A DNA stretch of 64,000 nt from assembly GCA_002869385.1 (NCBI GenBank), contig PKTB01000021.1:62001-126000 (forward strand). Reading direction: 5' to 3'. The position numbers and the translations under genes were made by a program. Positions 57,331-64,000 of this stretch are shown piece after piece. The notes under the pieces were generated by a model. That model saw only the letters and a program-made list of their open reading frames with translations. It was not told the DNA's origin and made no database searches. This stretch comes from Marinilabiliales bacterium. GTDB lineage: Bacteria; Bacteroidota; Bacteroidia; Bacteroidales; ML635J-15. Numbering within the stretch: the stretch's first letter is position 1; each line of letters opens with the position of its first letter.

Positions 57331-58353
57331 ATGAAAGAAACAAAAATCTGTAAGAGATGCATAATGCCAGAGAGCAAACCTGACATTTATATAAATGACG
57401 AAGGAATTTGCAATATTTGCGTTGCTCATGACAATTCAAGAGAATCCATTAACGAGCAAAAACCCCTCGAATCTGATCTTTTAAAAATTCTGGATAAACA
57501 CAAAGGTCGCAAGAAATTTGACTGTATGGTAATGTGTAGCGGTGGAAAAGATAGTACAGCTGCGCTATATTTTATGAAAAAACGCTACAATCTTAATATT
57601 CTCGCTTTTATGTTTGATCATGGATTCGAAACAAAAGAGGCAAGAGCAAATGTTGAAAGTGCCGTTCAGAAATTAGGGGTTGACTTTTTGTTATACAAGT
57701 CGTCATATATGAAGCCAATGTTTGCCCGCATGATTGAATCAGAATCTAAAGCAATAATTTGTCATACATGCTCTATTTGGTATATGGAGCTTGCATTCGA
57801 TGTTGCTGCCAGATATGACATCCCTCTAATTGTTGCAGGATGGACAAAAGGCCAATATAAAAAACAAAATATTGTCTCTAAATATGGGACTGATGACGGG
57901 ACATGTGAGTTTAAGGCTATGTCTGAAAGCACGAGATCTTTTCTAGACAACAACATATCAGATATGCATCAATACAAGAACTTCCCCAAGAGTATGGACG
58001 AAGTAATAAAGAAAGCCCGTAAGAAACATAAGGCAAAGGTCATTTCTCCTCATTGGTTTCTACCTTATGGTCCTGACGAGTATGTGAAAATCATTGAAGA
58101 TGAACTCGAATGGAAAGCACCAGATTTAAGCTATCCTAAAGGATCGACAAATTGCACATTGAATTTTATTTCAGTTCACCAATCAATAAAACACTACGGA
58201 TATACTCATTATGTTGTTGAAGCGAGCAAATTAATACGTGAAGGTGTTATAACCCGAGAAGAAGCTCTTGAACAGGTAAAAATAAACTTTGATGATAAAA
58301 CATTAAAAGAAGTTGCCTCCGGATTATGTATTGACTTTTCGACATACTTATAA
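57331..58353 (+). CDS. PP-loop sugar amidotransferase (WbpG/PseA/LegG-like)
   Basis: The 340-residue protein starts with a zinc-finger-like pattern, C7xxC10 and C27xxC30, then the ATP-pyrophosphatase loop SGGKDS at 70-75. The middle has ICHTCSIWY and GWTKGQY, and the C-terminus YPKGSTNCTLNF. This is the pattern of N-acetyl sugar amidotransferases, which turn a sugar carboxyl or acetamido group into an amide or acetamidino group with ammonia from a glutaminase. No separate glutaminase (WbpH/HisH-like) is next to it; the glutaminase domain of AsnB is elsewhere in the window. It is 55 bases after the small gene. Confidence 0.85.
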   Translation: MKETKICKRCIMPESKPDIYINDEGICNICVAHDNSRESINEQKPLESDLLKILDKHKGRKKFDCMVMCSGGKDSTAALYFMKKRYNLNILAFMFDHGFETKEARANVESAVQKLGVDFLLYKSSYMKPMFARMIESESKAIICHTCSIWYMELAFDVAARYDIPLIVAGWTKGQYKKQNIVSKYGTDDGTCEFKAMSESTRSFLDNNISDMHQYKNFPKSMDEVIKKARKKHKAKVISPHWFLPYGPDEYVKIIEDELEWKAPDLSYPKGSTNCTLNFISVHQSIKHYGYTHYVVEASKLIREGVITREEALEQVKINFDDKTLKEVASGLCIDFSTYL

Positions 58354-58397
58354 TGATTTTCAACACTACAACTTTAAGTCTTATTCAAATAATTTTG

Positions 58398-58405
58398 TAT
58401 TTTTG
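58398..58405 (+). promoter_or_regulatory. -7 box (TATTTTTG) before the carbamoyltransferase
   Basis: TAnnTTTG match 23 bases before the ATG at 58428, in a 74-base gap. No clear -33 element. It may give the last two genes extra expression. Confidence 0.4.
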
Positions 58406-58427
58406 AAAACAGTAAAATCATTAAACT

Positions 58428-60110
58428 ATGAATATTCTTGGAATCTCATGCTATTATCATGACTCGGCAGCCTGCCTGATAAAAGACGGTGTATTAATTA
58501 CCGCAGTTCAGGAAGAAAGATTCAATAGAATAAAAAATTCATCAGATTTTCCTATAAATGCAATAAACTACTGTATTCAGGAAGGAGGAATCAGTTTCTC
58601 AGAAATTGACTATGTGGCTTTCTACGAAAAACCTTATCTAAAATTCAACAGAGTTATTCATGATATGGTTGCCAAATTTCCGTTATCGTATTCATCATTT
58701 ATTCGCAACATACCACAATGGCTTCAGGACAGACTAGCTCTTCCCGAAGTCTTAAGAAGAGAAATAGCTTACAAGGGCAAAGTTCTTTATATTCCACATC
58801 ATCATGCACATGCAGCAAGTACATTTTTAGTTTCCGATTTTGACGAAGCATGCATTCTAATCAATGACGGTGTTGGTGAGTTTGCAACATCAAGCATAGG
58901 GTACGTAAAATCTAACAGTTTTAAACTAAATCATCAGATTAACTATCCAAACTCACTAGGCTTGTTATATACAACAATTACAACATTCCTTGGATTCAGT
59001 GCAAATAGCGGCGAAGGCACAACAATGGCACTTGCTAGTTTTGGACAAGCAAAATATAAAGCCGAATTTGATAAGATAATCAATATTGCCGATGATGGAA
59101 GCTACACCCTTAATCAAAAGTACTTTTCTTTGAATAAAAGAAAAAGGATGTACTCAAATCATCTTATTAATCTTTTAGGAGAACCCAGAAAACCCGATTC
59201 TGAATATGAAGAGCGACATAAAGATATTGCAGCTACATTACAATATATTGTGGAAGAAAGCCTAATAAAATCTGCAAACCACCTATATAATACATACCAA
59301 TGCAAGAACCTTTGTCTTGCCGGAGGTGTTTCATTAAATTGTGTTGCTAATCAGAAAATCTTGGAACAAACACCTTTCGAAAACATTTTCATTCAACCCG
59401 GAGCAGGTGATGCAGGGGCAGCTATTGGGGCAGCATTTTATGCATATAATATTATTTTCGAAAATCCACGTAATTTTGTTTTTAAACATGCCTACTTCGG
59501 GCCCGAATATACTGATAAAGAAATTGAAATAGCGTTAAATTCAAGCGGACTTGTTTATAATAAACTTGAACCTGATGCATTAATCGATATTGTAAGCGAT
59601 CGGATTATTTCTAAAAAGACAGTTGGTTGGCATCAGGGAAAACTAGAATTCGGGCCAAGGGCATTAGGAAATAGATCAATTCTTGCATCAGCTCAAGATA
59701 CAGAAATGGTCACTATCCTAAACAGTAAAATCAAACATCGAGAATGGTTCAGACCATTTGCCCCAATTGTGAAAGCTGATAAAGCTGATAAATATTTTAA
59801 AATGCTGTCAGATTCTCCTTTTATGCTTTTAGCTCCTCAAGTTCTCGAAGACAAAAAAAATATAATCCCGGCCGTTACTCATATTGATTGTACAGCCAGA
59901 ACTCAAACCGTCGATAAAAATATCAATCCAAAACTATGGAGCTTACTTGATATACATGAGAAAAATACAGGAATTCCTGTAATAATTAATACTTCGTTCA
60001 ATTTAAAAGCAGAGCCTATCGTAAACACTCCTGAACAGGCAATAAATGATTTTCTCAAATCAGATATGGACTGTCTGGCAGTAGGTAATTACTTTGTCGA
60101 GAAACAATGA
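58428..60110 (+). CDS. NodU/CmcH-family carbamoyltransferase
   Basis: The 560-residue protein has MNILGISCYYHDSA at the start, HHHAHAAS at 124-131 (the metal and carbamoyl-adenylate site), LAGGVSLNCVAN in the middle and EFGPRALGNRSILA in the C-terminal part. These mark the whole family, which transfers a carbamoyl group from carbamoyl phosphate to a hydroxyl of a sugar or antibiotic. The gene shares ATGA with the SGNH gene that follows. The length is normal. Acceptor unknown, probably a sugar of the locus glycan. Confidence 0.95.
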   Translation: MNILGISCYYHDSAACLIKDGVLITAVQEERFNRIKNSSDFPINAINYCIQEGGISFSEIDYVAFYEKPYLKFNRVIHDMVAKFPLSYSSFIRNIPQWLQDRLALPEVLRREIAYKGKVLYIPHHHAHAASTFLVSDFDEACILINDGVGEFATSSIGYVKSNSFKLNHQINYPNSLGLLYTTITTFLGFSANSGEGTTMALASFGQAKYKAEFDKIINIADDGSYTLNQKYFSLNKRKRMYSNHLINLLGEPRKPDSEYEERHKDIAATLQYIVEESLIKSANHLYNTYQCKNLCLAGGVSLNCVANQKILEQTPFENIFIQPGAGDAGAAIGAAFYAYNIIFENPRNFVFKHAYFGPEYTDKEIEIALNSSGLVYNKLEPDALIDIVSDRIISKKTVGWHQGKLEFGPRALGNRSILASAQDTEMVTILNSKIKHREWFRPFAPIVKADKADKYFKMLSDSPFMLLAPQVLEDKKNIIPAVTHIDCTARTQTVDKNINPKLWSLLDIHEKNTGIPVIINTSFNLKAEPIVNTPEQAINDFLKSDMDCLAVGNYFVEKQ

Positions 60111-62197
60111 GTAAAACCCGATTCATAATAAGTTCAATAATTGTTTTGTTTTTCTTGACAATTGTTTCTATTGTATTAATATCATATAAATATTCTAAAA
60201 TCCCTTTTATTAATACTACTGGATTTTATTTTGATGGTATTGATGCTGATGATACAGAGCTAATAGAAGCATTTGGCACTTATAATAATGAAGACGTCAA
60301 AACTAAGCTTCATTGTTTCCAACAATACCGAACAACAGATGAATATATCTATTTAGTCTGGAGAAAAGATTTGCAATTTAATTTAAAAGCAGATAAAATC
60401 ACACTACAAATGCCTGACAGTATTTGGTTTAAGATAAACAACATTTGGTTTAAAAATGGGGAATCTGTCATAAAATATTCAGCATCTCAAATTGAGAAAG
60501 ACTGGGATTATATGAGTTCTAATGGAAAAACCACATTAATTTCAACAGATAAACAAATAACAAAAAATAATTTTAAAGACGGATTTATTCTATTTTTAAA
60601 CTCATATTATATCAAAGGTATTTATAATAAATATGTTCTTCTGGGACTAAGCTTCATATTCTTGCTTAGTATTTATTTTACTTTACATAAACATATACTA
60701 AGAGTATTCATAAAACTTTTTGATTTCATAAAAAGTGGCATTCAAAAACATAAAGCTTTTTGGTCCAGAACATTCTCAATTTTTGCCTGACTTTTCACAA
60801 TTTTACTACTATTGGAAATTGTCTTAAGAATTATTGGTTATATACACGAAAACAAAAACATAGATAAAAACTATAAGCTTGCCGAGAATGCAGACAAAGT
60901 GATAATTTGCCTAGGTGACAGCTTTACCGAAGGCTTTGGTGCTTCTGAAGGCAATGATTATCCTGCAGTATTAAATAAACTTGTAAAAAGTGAATTTGGA
61001 GAAGAATATCAAACACTGAATTTTGGACAATCTGGAAAAAATACTACACAAATTAAAGAAGAATTTCTTGTTTATCTTGAAAATAACACGCCCGAACTTG
61101 TAATAATAATGGCAGGTTCTGCAAATTACTGGAATTACTATGGTTTTGAAGACAGAGGGAAACTTCTGTACAACATTAGAGTTTTTAAACTTTTCAAATT
61201 GTTATACAAGAACCTTACACAAAAACAAAACAAATATATCGCTGCAAATAAACATGTTTTTTACAATCTGACCTATTATAACAATAGAAGAAGTGAGTTC
61301 TATTTAAACATAAAATCTGACTCTATATCAGGTAGGATTTCACCTATAATAAAAGATCTTAATTGCGATATCTCACTTCAGAGTATCTTTGATTCTGTTT
61401 CTTCCAAAGATACTATTGACGAAACAATTATTCGTGATATAATTTATTACTCGATAATTACCAATAATGAATTAAATATTCCATCTTCTGACAAAAATAA
61501 ATTCAATCATGAACTAGAACAGCTCTTATTTATTTACAATGTTTACTTTGACAACAATCCAAAAGAAATACAATTTGCTGACAATTATTACTCAGCACTC
61601 TATAACTATATTTTATTTGCTAAAAAACAAGACATTAGATACTTATATTATTCATTAGTTGAAGACCCCTATTTTGAAGACTCATACAAAGCTCTTGAAA
61701 GTAAAATACCTATCAACCCCTTATTACCACAAGACTTTGAAAATAAAGCCTGCTGCTCAGCTGACACAATTATATATTACAAACAAAGGTTTGGTCTTAT
61801 AAATGAAAACACATACACACAACAAGTACATATTATCGAAGACAACAGTAGAGAGATTAAGACAAAAAAAATTAATCAATGGGTTGAGAATGATCTTGAA
61901 GAAATAATATATGAATGCCGTAACAAAGGGGTAAAAATACTGATTATGACTTACCCATATAAATTCAACAACCCTATATATCAACCCGTTAACAGCATTC
62001 TCACTTCAATTTCACTTAAATATAAGCTTTCATTAATTGATAACTACACAAATTTTAATAAATTAAATAATCCTGATGACTATTATGTAGCAGATGGTCA
62101 TTGCAATGATGAAGGATATTCAATAATAGCTAATGAGATTTTTAATATTATCCTTGAAAAGAACTTGCTGCATAAACAATTAATAAAACCTGATTGA
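60107..62197 (+). pseudogene. SGNH hydrolase with TM prefix, interrupted by TGA
   Basis: Codons 1-227 give a helix at about 8-28, a beta-rich domain and a helix near 185-200. A TGA at codon 228 (60788-60790) follows RTFSIFA. The same frame continues with LFTILLLLEIVLRIIGYI into the hydrolase: GDSFTEGFG, SANYWNYYGF and DGHCNDEGY. The paralogue at 51160 reads SVFVAGTVFW at this place, with G200 at the position of the stop, so GGA to TGA is the simplest change. The start shares ATGA with the carbamoyltransferase. It probably acts on acyl groups of the carbamoylated glycan. Confidence 0.85.
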
Positions 62198-62277
62198 TAA
62201 AATAAGTCTTGAGGAGCTTAAAAATCTTATATTTTAAATCTATACTATAAATAATTCTAATCAAAGCAAATTTAGCT

Positions 62278-62285
62278 TATTTTTG
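62278..62285 (+). promoter_or_regulatory. -7 box (TATTTTTG) before the Asp-box protein
   Basis: TAnnTTTG match 15 bases before the ATG at 62300, inside a 102-base gap. No clear -33 element. Confidence 0.45.
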
Positions 62286-62299
62286 TAAAAACACTCATT

Positions 62300-64000
62300 A
62301 TGAAAGACAAAAAAGCCTACAAATTTATTTTTCCATCAATAGCGATAATAGTTTTAATAATAGGTATTTTAGTTACACAACAAAAGAAAAATCAAGATAA
62401 TAAAGAAATACTTCCTCAGCCAAAAGACGTTGCATTTTCCGAAGGTCATGAAGAAGGCGAATGGATTGACAAATTAAACTGGATTGAGGGAATGCATAAG
62501 TGCGATTCAAATGTAAACTGGCGTGCGATAAATTATCATAATAAGTACAATCAATATCTTGTAAACCTTCAAAACAAATCGAAAAGTAATGTTATCTCAA
62601 TTGCTGATGGAGAGTTAACAGGAGAATGGCGCGAAACTGGTTAAAACAATCTTGCAGGGAGGACCCATTTGGTAGAAATAGATCAAACTGTTGACTCTAT
62701 TTACTGTGCTAGTTCCGGAGGTAATATATGGAAAGCAGATAAGGAAGGAAATGGTTGGTATGTTTTAAATGACGATTTTCAGATTGATGATATTAGAATG
62801 TTACGTAAAGTCAATGATAGATTGCTTGTGGCATCAGGAGGCTGGGGAGTCCCAGGGTTTTATTATTCTGATGATGACGGCCACACATGGACAGCTGCAA
62901 CTGGACTATCAAATATTGCTGATTGGGGTTATGTAATAAAATCCGTTGTTCTTAATAATACACAAAATACAATATACCTTTTAGCTATGGAATGGGATTA
63001 TGGTGATTGGGAAAAAACTACAAGCATATATGTTTCTACAGATATGGGTGAAAGCTTCTCTAAGGAACTATCTTACCTTGAATCATCACATGGTCCGGAA
63101 GGAGGATTTGATATATGGTGCGATCCTCAGGATACCGTTTGCTACCTAGCTAAGACCAATGAAATATATTCAATTAATAATTATGATTATTCTGCAGAAC
63201 TTATATCACAATATTCTCAGGAAACGACAGGCTCAATTCTACTATCAGGTTGCAAAACTGACACAGAAACTCATTTATATACAGCAGTATACGCAGATAA
63301 CCATGTTGACTTTTATTATTAAGATGATAATGGTGAAAATTGGACACAAAAAGGGAGTATTGAAAGTGACCCATTTATGAAAAATAGCTTCTGTGTTTCA
63401 CAACTAAATCCAACAGTTTTGTATTACGGAGGTGTTGAATGTTACAGAAGTTCAAATTCAGGGAACAACTGGACCAGACTAAACGAGTGGGGTGAATACT
63501 ATTCCGATATCGAAAATAAACTTCATGCTGACATACCAGGAATAAATTCTTTTGTCGATAGCGAAAACAATGAATTTGTATATATCAATTCAGATGGGGG
63601 AACATATATTTCATATGATCAACTTCAAAATGTACAAAATATCTCAATGAATAACCTAAATGTAGGACAATTCTATTCTGTTTACTCACATAAAACAAAC
63701 AGTAGTATAATTTTTGGTGGGTCGCAAGATCAAGGCTACCAGTACTGTGACTCAGATGATGGAGAAACAACTAGCAATTTCACACAAATATTAAGTGGTG
63801 ATTACGGTCATATCGTTTCAAACAATGGAGGTAATAGCATATGGATGGTTTATCCCGGATATGCAATGTATTATCCAGATGCAACTACTTATCCGGATTA
63901 TTCTGAATGGTGGGAATTTAATATCTCAGGTCAGTTTTGGATACCACCATTAATGCCACATCCTTCAAATCCAAATGTATGTTACCTTGGAGGTGGAACA
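62300..64000 (+). pseudogene. Asp-box (BNR/sortilin-like) repeat protein, two internal TAA, partial at window end
   Basis: An N-terminal hydrophobic anchor (about 8-24) is followed by beta-propeller-like repeats with Asp-box motifs: YYSDDDGHTWT, VSTDMGESFS, SSNSGNNWT. TAA codons lie at codon 115 (62642-62644, ETG then NNLAGRT) and codon 341 (63320-63322). The second interrupts a repeat exactly at the Asp-box serine: FYY-stop-DDNGENWT against FYYSDDDGHTWT earlier. So TCA to TAA explains it. The frame is open to the right edge. Sortilin- or sialidase-like repeats of this kind occur in secreted proteins of Bacteroidota. Its link to the glycan locus is unproven. Confidence 0.82.

Noticed and set aside
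4505..63322. A reassigned stop codon or selenocysteine/pyrrolysine readthrough
   Set aside because: TAA and TGA are both affected, the inferred residues differ (E, S, G and others), flanking bases share no context, and TAA, TGA and TAG all end genes normally in the window. One code change cannot explain all cases.

Overview
The window looks like chromosome from a strictly AT-rich member of the Bacteroidota. The signs are repeated TAnnTTTG -7 boxes (for example at 2399, 16308, 23460, 56860, 58398, 62278), start codons without Shine-Dalgarno sequences, a MoxR/DUF58 (Bat-type) gene pair, and a lipoprotein signal peptide. No rRNA, tRNA, CRISPR array, transposase or phage gene was seen.

Layout. 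(1) 1-2092: end of a minus-strand moxR-DUF58 operon. (2) 2426-5371: a sugar-nucleotide epimerase and a Wzm/Wzt-type ABC polysaccharide exporter. (3) 5396-6724: first of five radical SAM proteins that carry a SPASM-like cysteine set ahead of the radical SAM core. (4) 6904-16229: a UbiA-like membrane protein, an SGNH hydrolase and five cobalamin-binding-type radical SAM proteins (three tandem paralogues on plus, two on minus). (5) 16334-22178: a membrane glycosyltransferase, a GT2, a DegT aminotransferase, an SGNH hydrolase and a NeuD/PglD-like acyltransferase. (6) 22175-26242: a radical SAM/SPASM protein, then a mini fatty-acid synthase (FabI-like, FabZ-like, FabF-like, ACP). (7) 26315-35734: three more SPASM-first radical SAM proteins, plus GT2, asparagine synthase, a fourth SPASM-first radical SAM protein of this region and a GT8-like enzyme. 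(8) 35746-56658: a long minus-strand series with ArnT-like and other multi-spanning glycosyltransferases, a YdjC/ChbG-like deacetylase, GT2s, a GDPD-like protein, methyltransferases, a transglutaminase-like lipoprotein, a double nucleotidyltransferase, a 1161-residue kinase-aldolase-epimerase fusion and an SGNH protein. (9) 56885-62197: two small membrane proteins, a PP-loop amidotransferase, a NodU/CmcH carbamoyltransferase and another SGNH protein. (10) 62300-end: the start of an Asp-box (BNR) repeat protein.

Together the genes read as one large locus for making, exporting and heavily decorating a surface glycan or glycolipid. Predicted decorations include amidation, carbamoylation, acylation, methylation and radical chemistry. 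The product cannot be read from sequence alone.

Two features stand out. First, at least thirteen in-frame TAA or TGA codons interrupt twelve otherwise intact genes, with no frameshift found. Where the lost residue can be inferred from paralogues, repeats or family motifs, most cases fit one G-to-T or C-to-A change in the coding strand. This is either a sequence or assembly artefact with an oxidative-damage-like spectrum, or a real mutator or decay signature. Second, a TM-beta-TM prefix recurs on several unrelated membrane enzymes and once stands alone.
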